From Crocinitomix algicola (GTDB lineage Bacteria; Bacteroidota; Bacteroidia; Flavobacteriales_D; Crocinitomicaceae), in contig NZ_LYPF02000010.1 in the NCBI RefSeq assembly GCF_001661595.2, positions 124,001 to 188,000 on the forward strand: DNA of 64,000 nucleotides. Reading direction: 5' to 3'. Below, one piece after another: positions 57,001-64,000 of the stretch. Within the stretch, counting starts at the first letter, position 1, and every line of letters begins with the position of its first letter. The notes under the pieces are model-generated. The model worked only from the letters and a program-made list of their open reading frames with translations, was not told where the DNA came from and did not search any database. The position numbers and the translations under genes were made by a program.

Positions 57001-57060
57001 AACATAAAACCAATTAATCATGAACAACTTGGCCTGCCAAAAGGAAAGTCTTATTATTAA
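54019..57060 (+). CDS. Short DnaE-family DNA polymerase III alpha subunit
   Basis: A 1013-residue C-family replicative polymerase. PHP domain at start (NSHSYYSLRYGTFS, where the usual H-x-H pair appears as N-x-H, so one metal ligand is missing), palm with PPDFDIDFSWMDRDD active-site Asp residues, fingers, then tandem helix-hairpin-helix, and an OB-fold near the C-terminus (LTVWVKGYLIHTKRT). Much shorter than the main replicative alpha subunit (often about 1400 residues in this phylum), so it is probably a second, error-prone or repair-type alpha subunit. The usual Y-family/imuB partner is not adjacent. It converges with the helical-repeat gene with a 4-base overlap. Confidence 0.88.
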   Translation: MYINSHSYYSLRYGTFSPDQLLDLARSNGIQHIALTDINTTSACLDFLRLASKYGIHPTIGVDFREGIDQKYIALAQNNDGFQAINQHLSEILQKTTVLNDTAPNLTDSFVIYPFKKEHKRHLKKNEFIGVKPQDLIHLKLHKIDTEKYVILQTITFRNKRDFNAHRLLRAIDNNTLLSKLPTTEQGSYSDQILPLTELLEKYRAFPEIIENTKMILQSCAVEFDFSERAMPQNQNTYTGDEEEDLLLLKNLCASGLEYRYPNANQQVLERVEKELQTIQEMGFVSYFLINWDIVTYAQSKGYFYVGRGSGANSVIAYLLKITNVDPIELDLYFERFINLYRKNPPDFDIDFSWMDRDDVTAYIFKRFKHTALVATYNTFQYRAVIRELGKVFGLPKSEIDKLSRGYTSTFDSNHLAQLVLKYGKYIHGFPSHLSIHASGIIITEHPIHYYSATFLPPKGYPTIQFDMHVCEDVGLYKFDILSQRGLGKIKDAITIIRQNQPGAITFDINDIQRFKLDKKISYILQNADAIGCFYVESPAMRMLLRKLQVRDYLGLVAASSVIRPGVAKSGMMQAYIQRYRHPEKRKEAHPVLLELMPETYGVMVYQEDVIKVAHCFAGLTLGEADKMRRGMSGKYRSRDEFQSIKSIFFSNCAEKGHSYELTAEVWRQTESFAGYAFAKGHSASYAVESYQSLFLKAYFPLEYMVATINNYGGFYSTELYIYEARKFGGKILPPCVNNSCYLTTIYGSNIFIGYHLLHGFNFEIAKKIEENRKNEGVFKDFDDFIDRISISLEQLSILIRIDAFRFTKKSKRSLMWEAHLKISKNKKATHSTVDLFNIKKVDYQIPDISTPWQEDAFDQIELLGFPLYSPFSIANEDETDVVLANDLIHHKNLTVWVKGYLIHTKRTTTSKNEKMFFGTFLDTEGNWLDTVHFPQVAAKFPFRGKGLYKVKGKVIVEYDCITIETSYMEKLGVIEDPRYSNLRTGELSKIPDNNIKPINHEQLGLPKGKSYY

Positions 57061-58601
57061 AACGTTCCTTTCCGCTTAAGCTCCTTAATCTCTAAAAATG
57101 TTTTTCGCCGTAATTTACTTTGAACCCAGGATAAAAAATCGAAATATTCAAACACAACTTGTTCATTTGGGTCTTCTTGTAATTCTTTCAATTCTTTCTC
57201 AAAAGGTAAAAGAACATCTTCTAATTCGAAAAAGCCGTCTGATTTCGCCATTTTAGAAATTAACTTTAGAAAAATTTCTTCAAAAGCATAAATTCGGTTT
57301 CTCTTTTTTAAAAATCTTTTCGTTGAATTTATAGCATAAGGTAAAAAGCGATCATTCTCCAGTTCAAAATGAAGTATCAGGTTAATCAGTTGAGCAAAAC
57401 AAAAAATATCTTGTTTTGGGTCAATTGTACTTTCATTTAAAATTTTATTTATCCAATGGAGCGCTTTTGTATAATGTCCCATAGACAAATAGACAATTCC
57501 AACTTTAAAATCAATATAAGCCTTTCTCAGACTCGAAATACTATCTCCATATAGTCGATATCCTTCTTCAATTTCAGGCACTAACTCTACCGCTTTCTCA
57601 AAATCGCCCCTCTCTATTAATAAAACGAGTTCCAAGCTATACGAACTCGAAAAGTATTTGATATCTAAATTTTTAGATTTTGACATTTTTGACCCTAATT
57701 CTTTTAACTGAAGAAGGTACTTATTTGCCTCGTCAAATTTTTCTAGTCGTGTTGCTGTATAAACTACATTGGTCAATAAAGAAAAAAACAAGTTCGGCCG
57801 ATTGCTAAAACTATTTTTATCGGTCTCTAAAACCTTTAAATTGGCAATTAAATGGTTATAAGATTTAGCCCAATCATGAATTGAGAAGTAGTATGCACTA
57901 TGAATGTGATGAAATAGGTAATTAACTCTAGCTCCAAAATTCTCCGGTTTTATATGCTCGATTTTAAGAAATAACTCTTTTAACCGTGTCGAATCTTCTT
58001 CATTTCTAACGTTACCCTGAACGTTAATTTCATGGAAGACCAAACTCTTCACATTCCAGAGTTCATGATAAGCTTTAATTTCTTTGATGATTCGCTCCTC
58101 CTCAACAAACATTTTTTGAATCTGACCCTGTTTAACTTCAGTATACAATTCATTTTCTATTAGTTTTTTCCGCTTTTGTTTGATTTCGAGCAGCAGATTG
58201 AATTTCTCAAATTTTAACGCTTGTTTTTCTGCACTTTTTAAAACTTTCTCACTTTGCTTGTAAAGTCCCTTATCATATAAAATATCGGCGCTATGCAGAG
58301 CGCGATATAACTGAGCATCTTGCGACGAATTTGCATTAAAAGAATCTAAACTTCTCAAAATATTATTATACAATCGCGCTTTAGTGATTGAAAACTTATT
58401 GAGTAAAGCTTGTCCCTTAAAATGCATATAGATCAAATCTTCCTGATAAGTATCCATCCGATCAATAAAGTCGAACAACTTTAAATAGCTATTCTCTTCA
58501 CCAATTGTGTGCCGAGATGAGAACAGTTTAAAATAGCGTTTCTCGGATTTATTTAAACTTTTAATTAATTCAAAAAGATGATTAGAAACCTTATTAGACA
58601 T
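57057..58601 (-). CDS. Hypothetical TPR-like helical-repeat protein
   Basis: A 514-residue cytosolic protein without signal peptide, rich in Leu/Lys/Glu and helical, with paired helices like tetratricopeptide units (for example RALHSADILYDKGLYKQSEKVL, TKALHWINKIL). The basic N-terminus begins with a short amphipathic segment. No enzyme domain. It recalls regulatory scaffold proteins of Bacteroidota but the function is unknown. Confidence 0.7.
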   Translation of the reverse strand: MSNKVSNHLFELIKSLNKSEKRYFKLFSSRHTIGEENSYLKLFDFIDRMDTYQEDLIYMHFKGQALLNKFSITKARLYNNILRSLDSFNANSSQDAQLYRALHSADILYDKGLYKQSEKVLKSAEKQALKFEKFNLLLEIKQKRKKLIENELYTEVKQGQIQKMFVEEERIIKEIKAYHELWNVKSLVFHEINVQGNVRNEEDSTRLKELFLKIEHIKPENFGARVNYLFHHIHSAYYFSIHDWAKSYNHLIANLKVLETDKNSFSNRPNLFFSLLTNVVYTATRLEKFDEANKYLLQLKELGSKMSKSKNLDIKYFSSSYSLELVLLIERGDFEKAVELVPEIEEGYRLYGDSISSLRKAYIDFKVGIVYLSMGHYTKALHWINKILNESTIDPKQDIFCFAQLINLILHFELENDRFLPYAINSTKRFLKKRNRIYAFEEIFLKLISKMAKSDGFFELEDVLLPFEKELKELQEDPNEQVVFEYFDFLSWVQSKLRRKTFLEIKELKRKGTF

Positions 58602-58738
58602 ATAAAAAATTGGGGGTTTATTCTACTTATTTCAATCAATCTACGCTAAAAAATAAGGATAAACGGTTGTAAATGGGTTTAATGCCAAATTCATGTAGTA
58701 ATTAAACCTGTTTATTTATTTAACGGAATTTTGCTAAA

Positions 58739-58746
58739 TAGATTTG
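58739..58746 (+). promoter_or_regulatory. Possible -7 box of the hem operon
   Basis: TAGATTTG, an exact TAnnTTTG match, 70 bases before the hemA ATG at 58816 in the divergent gap 58602-58815. No clear -33. Confidence 0.4.
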
Positions 58747-58815
58747 TAAAAAAAAAGATTGATTAGCTGGAACCGTGATAAAAGTCATCTAAAAAACTTT
58801 TTTAATGACACTATC

Positions 58816-60090
58816 ATGACAATTAAAGCTATTGAAATAAGGAATTTTGTAGCTCAAAAAAAAGGATTGGAGAAATTTGGTGTCATAGCTTTTACCCATG
58901 CAGGGATTGGACTAGAAAATTTAGGTCAATTCCATGTGGAGACTGAAGGAATTCCTGAATTGATGAATCGCTTAAAAAGCGAATTAAACTTAAAGGAAAT
59001 CATGTATTTGTCAACTTGCAATCGAGTTGAATTAATATTTACATCTAGTCATCCGATAACCGAAAGATTAGTCGAAAATCTAATTCAAACCATCCATCCA
59101 AACTGGTCAAAAGACAAAGTAAACTTTATAGCCAGTAAAACGAGGCATTGGACTGGTATTAATGCTGTTAACCACCTCATCGAAGTAGCGTCGTCACTTG
59201 ACTCCATGGTATTGGGAGAACGCGAAATAATCACCCAAGTTAGAAATGCTTATAATTTCGCAAAAGAAAATAAACTATCCGGTGATACAATCCGCATAGT
59301 AATACGGCAAACTATTGAGACTGCCAAGAAAGTCTACACAGAAACAAGTATATCAGAAAAGTCTGTTTCCGTTGTTTCTCTCGGTTTTCAGTCCTTAATG
59401 GAGTTAAACCCGAAAAAAGATGCTAAAATTTTGATAATTGGCTCTGGGGTTACCAATCAGAATATGGCTAAATTTTTGCGCAAACACGGTTTTTCAAACT
59501 TCACAACATTCAATAGAACCCTTGAAAATGCTAAAAATTTTTCTGTTGAATTTGGAGGTGAAGCCTTTTCGTTAAGTCAACTATCCCGCTATCGTGAGAA
59601 CTTTGATATAATAATAACCTGCACCGGAGCGAATCAAGCAATAATTACGCCTGCAATTTACGCCCAGCTAAACCCGAAAAGCGAAAAGAAAATAATTGTT
59701 GATTTGGCCATCCCTAATGATTTGGACACCTCACTATTAAACGATTACCCAATAGACTATATCTCTGTCGAATCAATAAAAAGAATATCTGACAAAAACC
59801 TTCTCTTGCGAAAACAAGAGCTGTTGAAGGCGCGTCAAATCATTTACGAATCGATTGAAGAATTTAAAAAGATTTATTACATGCGACAAGTGGAATTAAA
59901 GATGCGCGTAATTCCGGAACATGTGAAAAAAATCAGATCAAAAGCAGAGCAAGAAGTTTTTTCAAAAGAATTAGAAAATTTAGATGAGGATGCTAAAGAA
60001 GTTTTAGATAAAATTCTCAACTATATGGAAAAAAAATACGTGAGTGTACCCATGATTATGGCAAAAGAAATGCTCACTAAAAATCAATGA
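58816..60090 (+). CDS. hemA: Glutamyl-tRNA reductase
   Basis: A 424-residue enzyme reducing glutamyl-tRNA to glutamate-1-semialdehyde, first committed step of the C5 porphyrin route. Active-site Cys in LSTCNRVELIF, AEREI-equivalent LGEREIITQV, and an NADPH loop ILIIGSGVTNQ. ATG at 58816 is chosen over the in-frame TTG upstream. Heads hemA-hemC-hemD with overlapping ends. Confidence 0.95.
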   Translation: MTIKAIEIRNFVAQKKGLEKFGVIAFTHAGIGLENLGQFHVETEGIPELMNRLKSELNLKEIMYLSTCNRVELIFTSSHPITERLVENLIQTIHPNWSKDKVNFIASKTRHWTGINAVNHLIEVASSLDSMVLGEREIITQVRNAYNFAKENKLSGDTIRIVIRQTIETAKKVYTETSISEKSVSVVSLGFQSLMELNPKKDAKILIIGSGVTNQNMAKFLRKHGFSNFTTFNRTLENAKNFSVEFGGEAFSLSQLSRYRENFDIIITCTGANQAIITPAIYAQLNPKSEKKIIVDLAIPNDLDTSLLNDYPIDYISVESIKRISDKNLLLRKQELLKARQIIYESIEEFKKIYYMRQVELKMRVIPEHVKKIRSKAEQEVFSKELENLDEDAKEVLDKILNYMEKKYVSVPMIMAKEMLTKNQ

Positions 60091-60986
60091 TAATGAACAT
60101 CAGAATTGGATCAAGAGGAAGCGATTTAGCCTTATGGCAAGCTCATTTTGTAGAGAAAGAACTTAAAAAACTTGGTCATCAGGTTAGCATTAAAATAATT
60201 GAAACTAAAGGCGATAGAATTCAGGATTTGAGTTTTGATAAAATTGAAGGAAAAGGTTTCTTTACAAAAGAAATTGAAAATGCTCTGCTCGACAACTCAA
60301 TTGATTTAGCCGTCCATTCTCATAAGGATTTAGAAACCGAACAACCAAAAGGTTTAAAAATTGCAGCTGTTTCTTATCGTGAGAATCCAACTGACCAACT
60401 TCTTATCCGTAAAAGTTCTGCCGACAAAAGTGAATTGTTAGAGATTATTAAGAACGGAATTGTGGGGACGTCGTCCGCCAGAAGAAAATCACAACTTTTA
60501 AGATTAAGACCTGATGTTGTCATCAAAGATTTAAGAGGCAATGTTCCCACTAGAATAAACAAATTGCGTGAAGGTCAATATGATGCTATCGTCTTAGCAA
60601 CAGCAGGAATAAAGCGCTTAGATCTAGATTTAAGTGATTTAGTTTGTGTAGAATTAGCACCAACCCAATTTGTTCCAGCTCCTGCCCAAGGTGTTTTAGG
60701 ATTGCAAATTAGAGCTAACGACAATGCGCTAGAATCAGCATTAGAGCCAATGCATCACAAAGATGTTGCCGCTGCCATAGCCATTGAAAGAGGAGTTTTA
60801 AAATTGCTCAATGGTGGGTGCCAATTACCATTAGGGGTTTTTGCTGTAAAAGAATCAGATAAATGGCAAGTAGAAGTAAGTCACTCCCACGCTGCAACCA
60901 GTCCTTCCAATTTAAAAACATATTCTTTTAAGGAAGAAGAAGGCATTGCAGAACATATTGTAGCTGACATCCAAGGGCGTGGTTAA
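60087..60986 (+). CDS. hemC: Hydroxymethylbilane synthase (porphobilinogen deaminase)
   Basis: A 299-residue enzyme that links four porphobilinogens. Start MNIRIGSRGSDLALWQ, cofactor-binding Cys in LNGGCQLPLG, SHKDLETEQP, and APAQGVLGLQIR motifs. The ATG overlaps the hemA stop as ATGA, so the genes are coupled; an ATG six bases later is an alternative. Confidence 0.96.
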   Translation: MIMNIRIGSRGSDLALWQAHFVEKELKKLGHQVSIKIIETKGDRIQDLSFDKIEGKGFFTKEIENALLDNSIDLAVHSHKDLETEQPKGLKIAAVSYRENPTDQLLIRKSSADKSELLEIIKNGIVGTSSARRKSQLLRLRPDVVIKDLRGNVPTRINKLREGQYDAIVLATAGIKRLDLDLSDLVCVELAPTQFVPAPAQGVLGLQIRANDNALESALEPMHHKDVAAAIAIERGVLKLLNGGCQLPLGVFAVKESDKWQVEVSHSHAATSPSNLKTYSFKEEEGIAEHIVADIQGRG

Positions 60987-61647
60987 TCCCACTAGAGGCA
61001 TACTAATTACTAATGAGAGAAACTCGTATTCTGCAATAAAGGATTGGTGTTCAAAACGAGGCATACCCTTTTCACAAAAATCATTTATAAAAACAGTAGG
61101 AGTTCCTCATTTAAACATCCCTTCGAGTGATTGGATTTTTTTCAGTTCACCTAACAGTATATCTACTTATTTAGCACATTATTCTATAAATGCAAAAAAG
61201 ATAGCCGTATATGGGGAAGGAAGCGAACGTGAAGCACTTAAACACGGCTTAAACATTGACTTCGTTGGACCAATAGAGAACAACCCTAAGACAATAGCCC
61301 AATTTTTTGACAATGATCCTGGATCCACTATTTTTTTTCCCCTCAGTCAACGATCTAAACGGAGTATTATTAAAGAAATTGGAAAGGCAACAGTATTTGA
61401 GCTTGAAACATATAAAACAATAATCCAACCTTCTTTAGTTCAATCCCACGAAGTATTGATATTTACAAGTCCATCTAACCTTGAGGGATTTTTGGTTCTA
61501 AATAAAATATCAGACAATCAAACTTTAATAGCTTATGGCAGAACAACTGAAGCAGCACTGTTGAGTTTAAACTTGAGCAATACAATAATTACACTTAAGA
61601 CAAGTACTGAGTTAGAACTAGAAAAAGTAATTAGGAAATTATTCTGA
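60979..61647 (+). CDS. hemD: Uroporphyrinogen-III synthase
   Basis: A 222-residue enzyme that cyclises hydroxymethylbilane to uroporphyrinogen III. Divergent family, recognised by size, two-lobe pattern (DWIFFSSPNSISTY, IFTSPSNLEGFL) and position after hemC with an 8-base overlap. GTG start at 60979. It converges with lspA with a 9-base overlap. Confidence 0.85.
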   Translation: MVNPTRGILITNERNSYSAIKDWCSKRGIPFSQKSFIKTVGVPHLNIPSSDWIFFSSPNSISTYLAHYSINAKKIAVYGEGSEREALKHGLNIDFVGPIENNPKTIAQFFDNDPGSTIFFPLSQRSKRSIIKEIGKATVFELETYKTIIQPSLVQSHEVLIFTSPSNLEGFLVLNKISDNQTLIAYGRTTEAALLSLNLSNTIITLKTSTELELEKVIRKLF

Positions 61648-62334
61648 TTCATCAGTTGCAACACCTTCAGAAACAAGTGTTTTTTCCTCTTTATTGAAGA
61701 ATTTACGGTAATTTAAAATAATCAATCCGACACCTACAGAAATAGACAAGTCAGCAAAATTCCAAATTGCGCCAAAAATTTCATTTCCTGGACGAATACC
61801 TAAAAAATCAATTTCAGGAGTCCATGAAGGCCAAGTAGTCGTAAATTGAAACATATCAACAACACTGCCTAAGAGGAAACCATTCGGTCGAATCAACGGT
61901 TCCATCGTTTCTGGATCAAATTCAAACATACCATCAGAACCTATGGCTAAATTCCACGGTAGATTTGGATCCACAGACCAAATTAAATCGTAACAAAGAC
62001 TATCAATCAGATTACCCGCAGCTCCAGCAAAAATTAAACTTAAAGCTATCAATAATCCTCGTGGTGCTTGATTTTCTTTTAATAATTTACGCATGTATAT
62101 TGCAATACCTATGATTGCTACAATACGGAATATTGAAAGTGTATATTTTGCCCAGGCACCACCTCCTAGAGTAGCTCCAAAAGCCATTCCCCTATTCTCT
62201 ATATAATAAAGTTGAAAAAAACCATCTATTACGGGAATAGACTCGAAAGCTCCCATACTAGTTTTCACCCAAACCTTTATGATTTGATCGACGAGCAAAA
62301 TTGCTCCAATAATAATTACGATTTTTTTTCCCAA
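61639..62334 (-). CDS. lspA: Lipoprotein signal peptidase
   Basis: A 231-residue inner-membrane aspartyl protease removing lipoprotein signal peptides, needed for the lipoproteins seen in this window. Helices plus conserved NRGMAFG, GNLIDSL (catalytic Asp) and NFADLSISVG (second Asp). It is longer than the E. coli enzyme because of a periplasmic insert of about 50 residues, usual for the phylum. TTG start at 62334. It is followed on the minus strand by hemD's 3' end. Confidence 0.93.
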   Translation of the reverse strand: MGKKIVIIIGAILLVDQIIKVWVKTSMGAFESIPVIDGFFQLYYIENRGMAFGATLGGGAWAKYTLSIFRIVAIIGIAIYMRKLLKENQAPRGLLIALSLIFAGAAGNLIDSLCYDLIWSVDPNLPWNLAIGSDGMFEFDPETMEPLIRPNGFLLGSVVDMFQFTTTWPSWTPEIDFLGIRPGNEIFGAIWNFADLSISVGVGLIILNYRKFFNKEEKTLVSEGVATDESE

Positions 62335-62343
62335 ACCTTAAAT

Positions 62344-62730
62344 TTAACCTTGTGCGCGTTTGGCCTCTATACTCAATGTAGCATGTGGAACTAACATTAA
62401 TCGTTGCTTTTGGATTAACTTACCTGTAACACGGCAAATTCCATAGGTTTTATTTTCAATTCGGATTAACGCATTTTTCAAATTCTGGATAAACTTCTCT
62501 TGTCTAACGGCTAATTGCGCCATTTCTTCACGAGACATCGTTTCAGAACCATCTTCCATCATGTTAAAAGATCGTCCAGTATCATCTGTTCCATGATCAT
62601 CACTATGGTCTAATTGGCCCCGCAATAAATCTAAATCTAACTGCGCTTCTGCTAATTTAGCATCAATTAAATCTTTAAACTCTTTCAAATCTTTATCTGA
62701 ATATCTTACCAAATCTGCCATGGTGTTCAT
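62344..62730 (-). CDS. TraR/DksA-family regulator
   Basis: A 128-residue protein with coiled-coil (about 10-75) and a C-terminal TraR/DksA-type zinc-finger-like region (YGICRVTGKLIQKQRLMLVPHATLS), which keeps only one of the four usual Cys, as frequent in this phylum. Such proteins bind the RNA polymerase secondary channel. It lies 9 bases upstream of lspA, probably co-transcribed. ATG at 62730 or 62721. Confidence 0.88.
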   Translation of the reverse strand: MNTMADLVRYSDKDLKEFKDLIDAKLAEAQLDLDLLRGQLDHSDDHGTDDTGRSFNMMEDGSETMSREEMAQLAVRQEKFIQNLKNALIRIENKTYGICRVTGKLIQKQRLMLVPHATLSIEAKRAQG

Positions 62731-62907
62731 TTAAAATTAATAACGGCAAATATAAGTTATTTCTCATAAGTATTTGCCTTAGTTTTCGCTTAAAAATACT
62801 AAAATATTTTTCTTTACAAACCTTATACAATTAAGAACAGGGTTTCCCTTATCAATTGCATGAATTATTGAAACTTAGCCAAGATTTAAAACGGTAAAAT
62901 TTGTATA

Positions 62908-62946
62908 AAAAAAGCCCTATACTAAATTAAAATAGCATAAGGCTTT
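62908..62946 (-). terminator. Terminator of the third M43 protease
   Basis: AAAGCCCTATAC pairs with GCATAAGGCTTT (two mismatches) and a T run follows on the minus strand, 29 bases past the gene stop. The rest of the 62731-62974 gap is AT-rich, nothing seen. Confidence 0.75.
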
Positions 62947-62974
62947 AGGTACTGCGTACAATGTTTTAAACTGT

Positions 62975-64000
62975 TTAGTGCACGATTAATTTTTCAATTC
63001 GAACCCCAACTTCATTGGATACATTGACAAAATATAATCCAGGTGCTAAATCACCAACAACAAGTTCATTTGAACCTCCATTGACTGTTAAAGCTTTAAT
63101 TAACTGGCCAGTTTCCGAGAAAACCATAACATCGGAGTGAACATCAATAGCAGAAATAGAAATAGTCACTTGACCGTTTGAACTTGGATTTGGAAAAAGT
63201 TCAATTTCAAATGGAGCATCTTGTTGTTCCTTAATCCCTAATCCAACAGCTGGGTTATCGTCAATAAGGCCTTCTCTAAAGTTTTCTATTACTGAGCGCA
63301 TAAGATTTCCCTGGCCAATTGTAAAAGAATTTTGACAAGTTTCTGCAGAATAATCCATATAATTTTCTACCATATCAGGTAAATCACCCAAGTCACCAAT
63401 ATCATCCACACAAGTATTCTTAACTAAATCGCAATCCTGTGGAGATTCAGACGACATATTAGGTGTATCATCAATTCCATCTTGTTCTCCACATCCACCA
63501 TCACCCCAGATATGTCTCAGGCCGAGGTAATGACCAACTTCATGCGTTAAAGTTCTTCCATAAACATCTCTTGCCACCCCTCCTATCATCAAAGTATTCG
63601 GATTATTACTCCCAAAACAATGGTACTGTACTACTACACCATCATCCATTCCGTCTATTGCACCTGGCGGCCAATGATCAAGTCCATCAGGTGGTGTCGC
63701 ATAACCCAATAAGAATACATCACCAAAATAACTCATATCACACACCCATATGTTTAAATACCTTGATTTATCCCAGGCATCCACACCACCGTCAGCGGTA
63801 TGTTTAACCCCTTCTGCTAAGGGAGCAAAATCTAAAAACGAAGTAACTGCGGTATTTGTACGTGTAATTCCCGTTGTTGGATTACCTTCAGGATCAACCG
63901 TAGCTAACCTAAAATCGATATAAGTATCCCCAACAATTGAATTGAACGTATCGCGCACGTTTACGGCATCCTCATTGGTCCTTCTAAAATCTGCATTTAA
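62975..64000 (-). CDS. Secreted M43-family metalloprotease with T9SS tail, 5' part missing
   Basis: The reading frame runs through the right edge of the window, so the N-terminus, signal peptide and start are outside. The edge residues LNADFRRTNEDA match the LNADFNKEN segment of the first protease. About 341 residues are seen, including HEVGHYLGLRH (zinc ligands plus Glu), CGEQDGIDDTP and a Met-turn (NYMDYSAETC), then a T9SS sorting domain (FEIELFPNPSS ... DLAPGLYFVNVSN ... KLIVH). It lacks the PKD and beta-sandwich domains of its two paralogues between catalytic domain and tail. Confidence 0.88.
   Translation of the reverse strand, partial: LNADFRRTNEDAVNVRDTFNSIVGDTYIDFRLATVDPEGNPTTGITRTNTAVTSFLDFAPLAEGVKHTADGGVDAWDKSRYLNIWVCDMSYFGDVFLLGYATPPDGLDHWPPGAIDGMDDGVVVQYHCFGSNNPNTLMIGGVARDVYGRTLTHEVGHYLGLRHIWGDGGCGEQDGIDDTPNMSSESPQDCDLVKNTCVDDIGDLGDLPDMVENYMDYSAETCQNSFTIGQGNLMRSVIENFREGLIDDNPAVGLGIKEQQDAPFEIELFPNPSSNGQVTISISAIDVHSDVMVFSETGQLIKALTVNGGSNELVVGDLAPGLYFVNVSNEVGVRIEKLIVH

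Noticed and set aside
54019-57060. DnaE truncated by frameshift
   Set aside because: The frame runs intact from PHP to OB domain and the length fits the short family.

Overview
The window looks like chromosome of a low-GC member of the Bacteroidota, most likely order Flavobacteriales. The evidence is the number of type IX secretion (T9SS) C-terminal tails, a gliding-motility-associated CHU_C protein, LytTR/Y_Y_Y two-component regulation, several start-proximal boxes fitting the Bacteroidota -7 consensus TAnnTTTG, and little Shine-Dalgarno signal with frequent TTG/GTG starts. Genus cannot be fixed from the sequence. No transposase, phage or CRISPR array was seen.

Layout. 0.1-5.8 kb: an unknown outer-membrane barrel candidate, then a tight sulfur cluster (PLP trans-sulfuration enzyme, rhodanese, SDR oxidoreductase). 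6-10.2 kb: two tandem secreted M43 zinc metalloproteases with PKD domain and T9SS tail; a third M43 gene is cut by the right edge. 10.2-11.7 kb: a GC-rich structured intergenic island and three small envelope proteins or lipoproteins. 11.7-23.5 kb: a LytTR response regulator and propeller/Y_Y_Y histidine kinase, upstream of a 2557-residue surface protein with about 23 Ig-like modules. 23.6-25 kb: an unusual tRNA-Asn locus with one intact tRNA, four truncated or disrupted tRNA-derived units that share a 16-nt palindrome, and two copies of a GIY-YIG nuclease gene (one intact, one broken).

25-49 kb is mainly housekeeping and envelope: SSB, SPOR amidase, O-antigen ligase-like protein, S41 protease, rnpA, a cysteine-cluster DUF3109 protein, a WG-like repeat protein, an OmpA protein fused to a degraded tyrosine-phosphatase-like domain, an LPG-synthase-like membrane protein, an M48 lipoprotein, rpoN, dprA, DUF2752, a YqaE-domain lipoprotein, and sucB/sucA (2-oxoglutarate dehydrogenase E2/E1). 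48-64 kb: a 1412-residue CHU_C adhesin-like protein coupled to a small cytosolic protein, lysC, a short DnaE, a helical-repeat protein, the hemA-hemC-hemD porphyrin cluster, lspA and a TraR/DksA-type regulator.

Two regions deserve most attention. One is the tRNA-Asn/palindrome/GIY-YIG locus at 23.8-24.9 kb, which looks like a small mobile or self-duplicating system aimed at a tRNA gene. The other is the giant repeat protein at 15.9-23.5 kb, whose middle third alternates two cysteine-bearing module types and which sits next to a two-component system sharing a 9-bp upstream motif with it. Family assignments come from reading translations by eye; no searches were run.
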